NCBI GenBank assembly: GCA_018267585.1
Contig: JAFDYE010000375.1
Coordinates: 1 to 59,235 of the forward strand
Direction: 5' to 3'
DNA length: 59,235 nt
Origin: Bacteroidota bacterium
Lineage (GTDB): Bacteria > Bacteroidota > Bacteroidia > Chitinophagales > Chitinophagaceae
The notes under the pieces were generated by a model. It had not been told where the DNA came from. It worked only from the letters and a program-made list of their open reading frames with translations, and ran no database searches. Shown here one piece after another: positions 10,001 through 16,838 of the stretch (its first letter is position 1; every line of letters starts with the position of its first letter). A program made the translations under genes and the position numbers.

Positions 10001-10118
10001 AGAAAGGAGCTTCACCCCCGGTATGGGTAATGATGCCCTTGACGGGTTTTGGCTGTGCGAACCCGGTCAGCGCCATAAAGAAAACAGGAAAGCAGAAAAG
10101 CAGTAGTCTTTTTTTCAT
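7011..10118 (-). CDS. SusC/RagA-family TonB-dependent outer-membrane transporter
   Basis: A 1035-residue transporter. ATG at 10118 gives a clean signal peptide (MKKRLLLFCF..., ending GFAQ); an upstream in-frame start at 10157 would add 13 unlikely residues. A carboxypeptidase-regulatory-like domain (about 22-95) is followed by a TonB-box-like segment LDNVVVIGYQ. The plug domain holds LQGKVPGLQVV, NPLVIIDGVEV and ASAAAIYGARGGQGVILVSTKRG. A long beta-barrel follows, ending in an aromatic/leucine-rich strand (FLVGVNLNL). It imports oligosaccharides together with the adjacent SusD. There is no STN domain, so it is not expected to signal through FecR; control by the divergent AraC regulator is more likely. 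Confidence 0.96.
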   Translation of the reverse strand: MKKRLLLFCFPVFFMALTGFAQPKPVKGIITHTGGEAPFSGVSVTIKGSSKGTVTDNEGRFSINASSDAVLVLSYIGYATKEVPVKGQSFITASMETSGKELDNVVVIGYQTTSRKSISTSVASVSAKDVNSYVTGNVANALQGKVPGLQVVSGGGLPGAQPKILIHGLSSINYNNNPLVIIDGVEVGFNSLNLLNPSDIESIDVLEDASAAAIYGARGGQGVILVSTKRGKGTASINVSAATGWNYLPGVNLAGAPEYARTMNQIAQASSQPAPFANPDGLPTYNYWDNTFDVGRTQNYMVSATGGRNGLSLYGSLGYYREDSYNASAKGGNWQKYTARFNADMTVNNAVKFGVALAPRYETWLNSPNNIYAAYSMDPTVAPFKTSDSVYRSIPNGFMDMTAFNPYYSLPNRSSFNSVTNPAFNYVTNFNKNDFFGTQYSAYLQLTPIRNLVIKSTVEGFVDVSQYNNYSPKYYLAPNANNKQSTLYSTTGVNTRWKIINTANYKFSIGNHNVDLLAGESTDKYIVKATNATRQGIALDDPSFQYISAATTVIDGSGSYQPGAAPWGNMVSYFGSLRYNYKEKYFLSGTMRADASSLVNPLYRWGYFPTASGAWIVSEEGFFKKISPETISYLKLRASWGKSGGNLPPSSGAYLTTLGSTTYPNAAGGYTVGYAAGTIANPEIKWEIQKDYTFGLDANLLHDRLNVTAERFVRNPSNLLENITVDYVLGYPQGYYPTQLANVARMTTRGWDFSIGYKDNLTKKLKLGVNLTVSHSRSIVDDLGTADPILGHEANDVISTYRSRLTKGHEPGAWYGFVTEGVFQSDAEAAAYVNKNGTRLQPNAKAGDLKFKNINGDTVLNNNDLTDLGSPWPKYTGNLTITLNYGNFDFRTEFYGSFGAKYFQGYRLNMNPTGHLNFESGLENQFWHGAGTSNKFPVLRYPDQNGNFSKMSDFFLAESNFIRCNLLQVGYTIPHWIKGVKSLRLYASVQNLFTVTKYPGLNPDLPWYSTVGYNGVDNYQAIPSRTFLVGVNLNL

Positions 10119-10154
10119 ATCTGGCAGTTTTCGTTGATCGATAATTCGAAGGCA

Positions 10155-10183
10155 CAATTTTAGACCGATATCCGCAGTAACAA
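10155..10183 (-). promoter_or_regulatory. Candidate promoter for the first SusC operon
   Basis: On the minus strand a TAAAATTG element (10155-10162) resembles the Bacteroidota -7 box TANNTTTG. A TTG (10181-10183) lies 18 nt upstream at the -33 position. It sits 37 nt before the SusC start, in the 183-bp space shared with the divergent AraC gene. This is a motif match only. Confidence 0.35.
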
Positions 10184-10255
10184 GATGGAGTTTCTTATTA
10201 AAAACCTAGACAATCTTATTATCGGTCGGATTCAACAGGCAATAGCAATAACTTT

Positions 10256-10263
10256 TACTTTTG
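10256..10263 (+). promoter_or_regulatory. Candidate -7 element for the AraC-type regulator
   Basis: TACTTTTG at 10256-10263 matches TANNTTTG exactly and lies 38 nt before the preferred ATG at 10302. No clear TTTG element was found about 18 nt upstream, so the promoter may be weak or activator-dependent. Confidence 0.35.
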
Positions 10264-10301
10264 CCACAGGTTGCCTCCGGGACAACACAAACAGCTTGCA
10301 T

Positions 10302-11201
10302 ATGAAACGATCCGGCGTACTCAGAAAAAAAGAAGGCTTTGCAGGACAGCGTTCGATCGTCCTGCCCCGCAAGATACTGGCCGACTCCTGCGTCGACAAT
10401 TCCATGATCAAGTGGCTATACATCACTGATATCGGCTATTATCCGAAAGCACAGTACCATTTCAGACAGCGCGTGCACGGCAGCGACCAGCATATTCTGA
10501 TCTACTGCGTGGAAGGAAAAGGAAGCGCGCAGGTCATGAAAAAAAAATACGAGATCGGTCCCGGATCCTTCGTCCTTATACCGGCCGGGGAGCAGCACAA
10601 TTATTCGGCAAGCGAGGATGATAGCTGGACTATTTACTGGGTTCACTTCAAAGGCGCGGGTTCGGAGAGACTGATAAAAACCCTGCTGGAAAAAATAAAT
10701 GCCCACCGCGGTGCCGTCGATTTTCAGGCCAGGCGGCTCGACCTGTTCGAAGAAATGTATACCTGCCTTGAAAGAGGATACGGCACCGACAACCTCTGCT
10801 ATGCCAACGTCTGTCTCTATCACTATATTTCTTCCTTCATCTACCCCGACAAGTTCGGTCTCACAAAGAACAAGCCGGAGGACAACGCGGTCGAGCTGTC
10901 GATCGACTATATGCAGCAGAACCTTTCCCGCCCGCTGACGCTCGGGGACATAGCCGCATCGGTCAATTTCTCGGCCTCCCATTATTCCGCCTTTTTCCGT
11001 AAAAAGACCGGATACGCCCCGATAGAGTATTTCAACCACCTGAAGGTCCAGAAGGCCTGTCAGTACCTCTTATACACGGAGCTTCGGATAAAGGAGATCT
11101 CCGACAAATTGGGGATAGAGGACCCCTACTATTTTTCGAGGATGTTCCGCAAATTGATGGGACTCTCGCCGAATGAATATCGAAGTAAGAAACATTCCTA
11201 G
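10302..11201 (+). CDS. AraC-family transcriptional regulator with cupin sensor domain
   Basis: A 299-residue regulator. ATG at 10302 is preferred over in-frame 10185, because the upstream extension overlaps the putative promoter and does not look like protein. The N-terminal cupin (about 40-115) includes GPGSFVLIPAGEQHNY, the sugar-sensing jelly roll of the AraC family. Residues about 195-297 form the double helix-turn-helix, with PLTLGDIAASVNFSASHYSAFFRK and the signature GIEDPYYFSRMFRKLMGLSP. It is divergent from the first SusC operon, so it very probably controls that operon in response to a released sugar. The ligand is unknown. Confidence 0.9.
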   Translation: MKRSGVLRKKEGFAGQRSIVLPRKILADSCVDNSMIKWLYITDIGYYPKAQYHFRQRVHGSDQHILIYCVEGKGSAQVMKKKYEIGPGSFVLIPAGEQHNYSASEDDSWTIYWVHFKGAGSERLIKTLLEKINAHRGAVDFQARRLDLFEEMYTCLERGYGTDNLCYANVCLYHYISSFIYPDKFGLTKNKPEDNAVELSIDYMQQNLSRPLTLGDIAASVNFSASHYSAFFRKKTGYAPIEYFNHLKVQKACQYLLYTELRIKEISDKLGIEDPYYFSRMFRKLMGLSPNEYRSKKHS

Positions 11202-11286
11202 GTAGAACCTTTAATCTTCAACAGGGGGTTCTGTTAAAATTCCTTAACAAACCAAAAAACCACGGGAATTTTTCCCAATATCCGGG

Positions 11287-11294
11287 TACCTTTG
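11287..11294 (+). promoter_or_regulatory. Candidate -7 element for the L,D-transpeptidase-like gene
   Basis: TACCTTTG is a perfect TANNTTTG match, 44 nt before the ATG at 11339. The -33 position is AT-rich but has no clear TTTG. It lies in the 137-bp gap after the AraC gene, so the downstream gene probably has its own promoter. Confidence 0.45.
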
Positions 11295-11338
11295 CAGGAC
11301 CAATATATATTTTAAAAACCAACAATACTTACCCCGTG

Positions 11339-12121
11339 ATGAAGAAAAGGATGAGCCGGGCCGGTAAAATTGCGACAGTACCCTTTTTAATTGCTGTAGC
11401 CCTTTTGTTTTTCAGTTTTTTACCGGCAGAAAAGCCTTCCCCATCCAACTCCGTATCCAGCACAGCAGCCGTTGCCAGTTCCAGTATATCCAATTCAGCC
11501 AGACACGCGTTCTCGTTCGCCGATTCATCCCGGCTCAATCTCTTGTACGACAGCCTGCAGCTCGCCAATCTCGGTCTGAGCGCACAGGCGTACCATAAAG
11601 CTATCACCGGGTTCCTCAACCTCGTGGAAACCGGCTCTGTACCCAATCCGGGCGTCCTGTCCATCATTGACTTTTCACTGCCCTCCACGCAGAAAAGGCT
11701 CTTCATCGTGGATACCTATAACGGCAGGCTCCTGTTCAGCACATTAGTCGCCCATGGGCGAAATTCCGGCGGACTGATGGCTACCCGTTTTTCCAACAGG
11801 CGCAACAGCCTGATGAGCAGCCTCGGTTTTTATCTTACGGGCTCTGCCTTCATAGGAAAGCATGGCTATTCCATGCGGCTGGAAGGAATGGAAAAAGGAT
11901 TTAATGACAACGTCTTCAGCCGCGCCATCATCATGCATCCCGCCGGCTATGTAAGCGAAGACCATATCCGCCAATGGGGTTTTCTCGGCCGCAGCGAAGG
12001 ATGTCCGGCCATACCCGAAAAGGTGGACAGCTCCATCATCGACGCGATCCGTGACGGCAGCTGTCTTTTCATCTACAGCCCCGACAAAAGATACCTCCTC
12101 CAGTCCACACTGGCCTCCTAA
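11339..12121 (+). CDS. Murein L,D-transpeptidase catalytic-domain family protein (YkuD_2 type)
   Basis: A 260-residue protein that starts at ATG 11339 or at the adjacent in-frame GTG 11336; the two cannot be separated by sequence. A hydrophobic stretch (about 11-27) is a signal anchor. The C-terminal half has HGRNSGG, then HPAGYVSEDH and WGFLGRSEGCPAIP. The His and SEGC(P/A) Cys form the catalytic pattern of the YkuD_2 family, proposed to cross-link or trim peptidoglycan in the periplasm. Many members have no assigned role, so the activity is inferred from the family. The stop overlaps the stop region of the convergent membrane-protein gene by 3 nt. Confidence 0.82.
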   Translation: MKKRMSRAGKIATVPFLIAVALLFFSFLPAEKPSPSNSVSSTAAVASSSISNSARHAFSFADSSRLNLLYDSLQLANLGLSAQAYHKAITGFLNLVETGSVPNPGVLSIIDFSLPSTQKRLFIVDTYNGRLLFSTLVAHGRNSGGLMATRFSNRRNSLMSSLGFYLTGSAFIGKHGYSMRLEGMEKGFNDNVFSRAIIMHPAGYVSEDHIRQWGFLGRSEGCPAIPEKVDSSIIDAIRDGSCLFIYSPDKRYLLQSTLAS

Positions 12122-12618
12122 GCCGCAACACTTCTTTTGGATATTCTGCCCCTCAGCCTTATCACCTGAAGGACGGCCCCGACAACAAAAAGCAAAAAGC
12201 AGATACCCACAAGCTTTTGCACCAGCGGGTCGTCGGGACCCGAGGCCAGCGGCGCACTGACCGGCAGACGGGTCGTCGTCTCGGTAACGCCGGGAACAAG
12301 ATGGAAGAAAAAGGTCATGGAATATAAGACCGTTTCAACATAAGGCGAAGCCCCGCCAAATCTTCTTCTCCCCGCGAGCCAGGCGATCCCGAGAACGACC
12401 AGGGTGATGATCCCCAGCTCGTGCGGCTTTCCAAAACCGCCATGATGGAAGATGCCAAAGCCCGTAAGACAGGTGAGGATGGTCGTTATGACATAGGTCC
12501 TGCCGACGCCATTCCTGAGAGAAATGTCGCCGGTGCGCACTAGAGAGACGATCCCGGAACCAACGGCCACGAGAGATATCGCCGTATGGATGATGCCCAA
12601 GGTAGAGAGAGCTGCCAT
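12118..12618 (-). CDS. Small multi-pass membrane protein of unknown function
   Basis: A 166-residue, very hydrophobic protein with about four or five membrane segments (roughly 4-24, 42-58, 67-85, 93-112 and 134-153). Histidines occur near the membrane segments (IFHHGGFGKPH and FFFHLVPG), which might bind metal or heme, but I do not recognise a defined family. It is convergent with the transpeptidase-like gene. The 171 bases upstream to the HAD gene show no other gene. No function is proposed. Confidence 0.65.
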   Translation of the reverse strand: MAALSTLGIIHTAISLVAVGSGIVSLVRTGDISLRNGVGRTYVITTILTCLTGFGIFHHGGFGKPHELGIITLVVLGIAWLAGRRRFGGASPYVETVLYSMTFFFHLVPGVTETTTRLPVSAPLASGPDDPLVQKLVGICFLLFVVGAVLQVIRLRGRISKRSVAA

Positions 12619-12789
12619 AAGAAGTTAATTTTCCTAAAGATAGCTATTCCCACCAGTCCCGCATTCCCGGAGGCTTGTCAAAATCATCGCCGCTTGTGTA
12701 TGGATCATCGTTAATCATTCAGTCACCCCGCCGACACCGGGAACTTCGATTTTCTCCCTACATTGCAATAAATTAAAAAATCACTGGAA

Positions 12790-13425
12790 ATGGCAACGAA
12801 TGCGAAACCTGCGCCCGTCACGGCACTGTTCCTGGACATCGGAGGCGTAATGCTCACCAATGGCTGGGACAGGAAGTCGAGGGAGGCAGCGGCAAAGAAT
12901 TTCAACCTGGACCTGGACGAACTCAACGACAGACACCGCATGACCTTCGATACCTATGAGGCCGGCAAGCTCAACCTGGACGAATACCTGAAAAGAGCCG
13001 TTTTCTACCAACCCCGCCCTTTCACTATGGAGGATTTCCGCGCATTTATGTACGGCCAGTCCCAGGCCTATCCGGAGATGATCGACCTCGTCAGGGCGCT
13101 GAAAGCCAAATACGGCCTGCGGATAGCCGTCGTCAACAACGAAGGCCGCGAGCTCAACGAACACCGTATCCGCGCCTTCAGACTTTATGAATTCGTGGAC
13201 TTCTTCATCTCTTCCTGCTTTGTCCATTTCCGTAAGCCGGACGTCGACATCTGGAACGTCGCCCTCGATATCGCCCAGGTGCCCCGCGAGAATGTGGTCT
13301 ATATCGACGACCGCAACATGTTCGTGCAGGTAGCAGAAAGTCTCGGCCTCCGCGGCATCACGCACAGCAATAAGGACGTCGGACAGACCCGGCAGAAGCT
13401 GGCCGAGTGGGGACTGGTGCTCTAA
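12790..13425 (+). CDS. HAD-superfamily hydrolase (subclass IA-like)
   Basis: A 211-residue cytoplasmic hydrolase. Motif I is FLDIGGVM, with the Asp nucleophile and a Gly where many HADs carry the second Asp, as in YihX-type sugar phosphatases. An alpha-helical cap follows (about 25-85). Motif II VVNNEG has Asn instead of Ser/Thr. Motif III is FRKPD (Lys) and motif IV is YIDDR. This pattern indicates a phosphatase or dehalogenase acting on a small phosphorylated or halogenated substrate. A TACATTG element at 12759-12765 could be its -7 box. It is monocistronic, converging with the symporter gene 18 nt away. Confidence 0.83.
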   Translation: MATNAKPAPVTALFLDIGGVMLTNGWDRKSREAAAKNFNLDLDELNDRHRMTFDTYEAGKLNLDEYLKRAVFYQPRPFTMEDFRAFMYGQSQAYPEMIDLVRALKAKYGLRIAVVNNEGRELNEHRIRAFRLYEFVDFFISSCFVHFRKPDVDIWNVALDIAQVPRENVVYIDDRNMFVQVAESLGLRGITHSNKDVGQTRQKLAEWGLVL

Positions 13426-13443
13426 GTTCTTTAACAAAGTTTT

Positions 13444-14400
13444 TCAAACCTCTTCATCCCCCGGCGCCCGGTTATGCCACCAGCTCGCCAGCGACGACCC
13501 CGTCGTATTCATCATCGGACCAAAAACTGCCGGCGCCAGGCCGACCGTCGCCAGCTTACCCATCCCCAGCGCCAGACCCGAAGCCATGCCTGCGTTCTGC
13601 ATCCCCACCTCCAGGGCGATCGTACGGCAGTCCTTCTCCGGAAAGCCGAACAGCCTTCCCGCCCAATAACCAAGGAAATAGCCGGCCGAATTGTGCAGCA
13701 AAGTAGCCACCACCAGCAGCGCGCCAACCTTGAGCAGGCTGTCCCTGCCCGCCGCCGTGATCACCACGATGATAATGGCGATCCCCGCCATAGAGACGAT
13801 CGGCATCGCCTTATCCAGGCCTCTAAAACGGCCCCTGACAAGATAGTGGAAAAGCAGTCCCGCCACCACCGGGAAAATGACCATCTTCATGATATCCCAT
13901 ACCATCGCCTGCCAGTGCACCTCGATAAAGCTGCCGGCCAGGAGCCGCATGAGCAGCGGAGTAAGAAAAGGCGCCAGCAGGGTCGACACGGTCGTGACGC
14001 TGACAGACAGGGCCAGGTTCGCCCTGGCAAGAAAGGACATGACATTCGAAGCAAGCCCGCTCGGACAGCAGCCAACCAGGATGATGCCGGCAGCGATCTC
14101 CGGCGGGAACCCAAACAGCCGCGCCAGCCCAAAGCCGACCAGCGGCATGATGCTGTAGTGACAGACGACGCCGATGATAACGCCCCTCGGCATCCGCAGC
14201 ACCTGCGCAAAATCCTTCAGGCTTAGCTCGGTCCCCATCCCGAACATGATGACCTGCAGCAGCGGCACGATCAGACCCGACAGCTTGAACCCGCCCACGC
14301 TCACAAAATACTGCGGATAGCACATCGCCACGCTCACCACCGCAAGTATGATCACGGTAAAGCCATATCTCTTAAAGAGCACCCTCTTACGCATAGGCAA
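13444..14400 (-). CDS. Bile acid:sodium symporter (BASS/SBF) family transporter
   Basis: A 318-residue inner-membrane protein with about nine or ten hydrophobic segments. It carries VPLLQVIMFGMGTELSLKDF near the N-terminus and GCCPSGLASNVMSFLARAN in the middle, the conserved BASS sodium-binding crossover region. EVGMQNAGMASGLA further on is the second conserved signature. BASS members import bile acids, pantothenate or pyruvate with sodium. It is the last gene of the second SusC operon, 6 nt after the dehydratase, so a sugar-acid breakdown product such as pyruvate or a keto acid is a plausible substrate. That substrate is inference. Confidence 0.88.
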   Translation of the reverse strand: MPMRKRVLFKRYGFTVIILAVVSVAMCYPQYFVSVGGFKLSGLIVPLLQVIMFGMGTELSLKDFAQVLRMPRGVIIGVVCHYSIMPLVGFGLARLFGFPPEIAAGIILVGCCPSGLASNVMSFLARANLALSVSVTTVSTLLAPFLTPLLMRLLAGSFIEVHWQAMVWDIMKMVIFPVVAGLLFHYLVRGRFRGLDKAMPIVSMAGIAIIIVVITAAGRDSLLKVGALLVVATLLHNSAGYFLGYWAGRLFGFPEKDCRTIALEVGMQNAGMASGLALGMGKLATVGLAPAVFGPMMNTTGSSLASWWHNRAPGDEEV

Positions 14401-14406
14401 ACAATT

Positions 14407-15861
14407 TTAGCTCCACAACCGGTCCCAGGACCTCACATTGTCCCATTCCGGCGTTGGTCCAAAATAGTTCTTATTTTCCGGATCGAGATGCTTTTTCAGC
14501 ATTTCGTCGTTCAATTCAACTCCCAGGCCCGGCGAATCCGGCACACTGGCGAATCCCTTCTCGAACAGCGGCTTCCCGTCCTTCGTCCGGACGAAATCGG
14601 TCCAGTACGGCAGGTCCAGCGAATGGTGCTCCAGCGCCACGAAGTTCTGCGTCGCTGCAGCGCAATGCACATTGGCCATAAAGCTGACGGGCAGACCCGC
14701 AAAATGCATGGCCATCGCCACCCCCTTCTCCTCGGCGTAGTCCCCGATCTTCTTGGTCTCCAGCAGACCACCGGAAGTAGCCAGATCGGGATGGACAAGG
14801 TCTGTCGCGTGATTGTCGATGAGCTTGATGAATTCCTCTTTCAGATAGATATCCTCTCCCGTATTGGTGGGCGTCTCGATACTGCGGGTGATCTCCTTCC
14901 ACTCGTCCGTATACTGCCAGGGAATAAGGTCTTCCAGCCAGGCCAGCCGGTATTTCTCCAGCCCCCGCCCGAGCCGGATGGCATTGTTCATATCGAAATG
15001 ACCATAGTGGTCAGAAGCCAGCGGCACATCATAGCCGATGACATCCCTCACCTGCGCCACGTACTTGGCCATTTCCTCGATTCCCTTATCTGTCACCTGT
15101 ATCTGGGTGAAGGGATGCTTCGTCGCTCCATAGGTCATCGGCGCCATATTCCACTGCCGCTGTACGTCCCAGTAGTTGGAGTTGACGATGGTACCCGGGA
15201 TCTTTCTGATCATTTCGATACCCAGGTCCATCTTCAGGAAGGTAAAGCCCTTCCCTTCCAGCCGGTCCTTCAGCTTGGCCGTAAATACCTGCGGGTCTTC
15301 TTCCTCCGGCGTGTCGGCATAGAGCCGGACCTTGTCCCGGTATTTGCCTCCCAGCAGCTGATAGCAGGGGACATTATACGCCTTGCCCGCCAGGTCCCAT
15401 AGCGCCATCTCGACGGCGCACACACCCCCGCCCTGGCGGCCGTGAAAACCGAACTGCTTTATTCGCTTGAATAACATTTCCACGCTGCACGGATTCATCC
15501 CGACGATACGGCTTTTCAGGAACAGCGCATAGCGCCAGTCCGCGCCGTCACGAACTTCCCCGAGACCATAGATCCCCTGGTTGGTATCGATACGGATGAT
15601 GGTACAGCGACCCGTGGTGTTGATAGCGGTAGCATAGCGCATGTCGGTGATCCTGAGGTCGGACGGACTCGAATAGCGGTTGACATTCGAGGCGCTGTGT
15701 GCAAAGGTATCTTCGATGCCCGAAAAGAGAAGCCCGCTCAGCGAAAGGCCGCCAAGCGCCGATCTTTTGATAAAGCTGCGGCGGCCGCCCGTCCCGGCCT
15801 TTTCTTCAGGGACAGGCTCTTCCAGCCCGAATTTCTCCAGGAATTTTTTTGATGGATTCAT
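14407..15861 (-). CDS. Enolase-superfamily (mandelate racemase/muconate lactonizing) sugar-acid dehydratase with Tat signal
   Basis: A 484-residue protein of the MR/MLE group. Residues 27-32 (RRSFIK) match the twin-arginine motif, followed by a hydrophobic stretch to about 50, so folded export to the periplasm is predicted. In the barrel, LKMD (Lys210, Asp212) fits the first catalytic pair. Metal ligands are Asp284 (ASDHYGHFD), Glu310 (WLEDLIPW) and Glu336 (NTGEDIY). His386 in MHFAGLP is the candidate second base. This layout resembles galactonate/mannonate-type dehydratases that form 2-keto-3-deoxy sugar acids. The exact substrate is not readable. It lies 33 nt after the RraA-like gene in the same operon. 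Confidence 0.88.
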   Translation of the reverse strand: MNPSKKFLEKFGLEEPVPEEKAGTGGRRSFIKRSALGGLSLSGLLFSGIEDTFAHSASNVNRYSSPSDLRITDMRYATAINTTGRCTIIRIDTNQGIYGLGEVRDGADWRYALFLKSRIVGMNPCSVEMLFKRIKQFGFHGRQGGGVCAVEMALWDLAGKAYNVPCYQLLGGKYRDKVRLYADTPEEEDPQVFTAKLKDRLEGKGFTFLKMDLGIEMIRKIPGTIVNSNYWDVQRQWNMAPMTYGATKHPFTQIQVTDKGIEEMAKYVAQVRDVIGYDVPLASDHYGHFDMNNAIRLGRGLEKYRLAWLEDLIPWQYTDEWKEITRSIETPTNTGEDIYLKEEFIKLIDNHATDLVHPDLATSGGLLETKKIGDYAEEKGVAMAMHFAGLPVSFMANVHCAAATQNFVALEHHSLDLPYWTDFVRTKDGKPLFEKGFASVPDSPGLGVELNDEMLKKHLDPENKNYFGPTPEWDNVRSWDRLWS

Positions 15862-15894
15862 ATGATTACTGTTTTTTAAATAGAATAAGCGGTC

Positions 15895-16827
15895 TTACCA
15901 GGTCCTGCTCTTCATATAGTCATCCAGCTCCTTCCTGCTCATCGGCAGCTTCTCCGGATGCTCATCCAGCCAGTGCAAAAAATCTTTTTTTATCGCATCA
16001 CTCCACTGAGAGTCGATCTCTCCCGCCAGGTATTTCTTCTCACGGAGACGCTGGTGTCCAAATTCATCCCGCAACTCGATAAACTCGGAAGTAATGACCA
16101 CCGTATCCAGCAGCTGCGCCGGTATAAAGACAACGCCATACCGGTTGGCGAGCACCGCATCCCCCGGCATCACGATCGCCCTTCCGATACGGATAGGCGT
16201 ATTGATAGCCGTCAACATCATCTGCTGGATGTAGGAAGGATCCACGCCTTTTACCCAGCCGTTAAAGCCATTGATCTCGCTGAGCCCTGCCTCGTCGCGG
16301 ACGCTGCCGTAAAAGATGACCCCGCGGTGCGACCGGGAATAGATCGCGTTGCCTAAGTTATCCCCGATCAGCGTCCCGTCGGCCATCTTCAGATAGCTGT
16401 CGGCGACATAGACGTCCCCTTCCGTGAGCACGTCGATGGGCCAGGAATTGGTGCCGCCCTGCTGGTTGCGCCCCTCGGCCTTACCCTGCTCCTTGACAAC
16501 GGCGGCAAGATCGGGACGCAGGGGCATGTATTGCGCCGTGACGACGCGCCCGGTCATGCTCCCGCTGTCGGGATGAATGACGTGCCAGTCGCCCTCATAC
16601 TGGTTCTGGTAGCCATGGTTACGCAGCACGCCCCAGACGTCTTCCAGCGAGAGTTTCTTCAGACGCTCGAGCAGGTTATCCGAAACCTTCGGACGTCCGT
16701 CCGGCGATCGTTCCCCCTTCCAGGCCGGGGTCAGCGCTCTTAGCGTTTCCGGCGAAGAGCCCACCCGCTGGGCCGAAGCATAAAGACTGGCAACAAGCAG
16801 TAGAGGCAATAACAGTTGTTGGATCAT
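15895..16827 (-). CDS. RraA-family protein (class II pyruvate aldolase-like) with signal peptide
   Basis: A 310-residue protein that begins with a signal peptide (about 1-20, ending ASAQ), which is unusual because characterised RraA-fold proteins are cytoplasmic. The family core includes LIGDNLGNAIYSRSHRG and FYGSVRDEAGL. Arg177-Asp178 match the Arg-Asp pair used by HMG/CHA aldolases for pyruvate and metal binding. PGDAVLANRYGVVFIP is the second conserved stretch. The fold includes both aldolases that release pyruvate and the RNase E regulator RraA. The periplasmic signal and the neighbouring dehydratase and kinase favour an enzyme. It lies 11 nt after the FGGY kinase. Confidence 0.85.
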   Translation of the reverse strand: MIQQLLLPLLLVASLYASAQRVGSSPETLRALTPAWKGERSPDGRPKVSDNLLERLKKLSLEDVWGVLRNHGYQNQYEGDWHVIHPDSGSMTGRVVTAQYMPLRPDLAAVVKEQGKAEGRNQQGGTNSWPIDVLTEGDVYVADSYLKMADGTLIGDNLGNAIYSRSHRGVIFYGSVRDEAGLSEINGFNGWVKGVDPSYIQQMMLTAINTPIRIGRAIVMPGDAVLANRYGVVFIPAQLLDTVVITSEFIELRDEFGHQRLREKKYLAGEIDSQWSDAIKKDFLHWLDEHPEKLPMSRKELDDYMKSRTW

Positions 16828-16838
16828 GATTTCCGTAT

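Noticed and set aside
8583-10106. A 507-codon forward open frame across the first SusC
   Set aside because: It is the opposite strand of a clear SusC gene; long antisense frames are common in GC-rich DNA and the translation matches no family.
11233-11276. Weak hairpins after the first AraC gene
   Set aside because: Stems are only five bases (GTTAA/TTAAC and GGGAA/TTCCC) and no T-run follows, so they are not called terminators.
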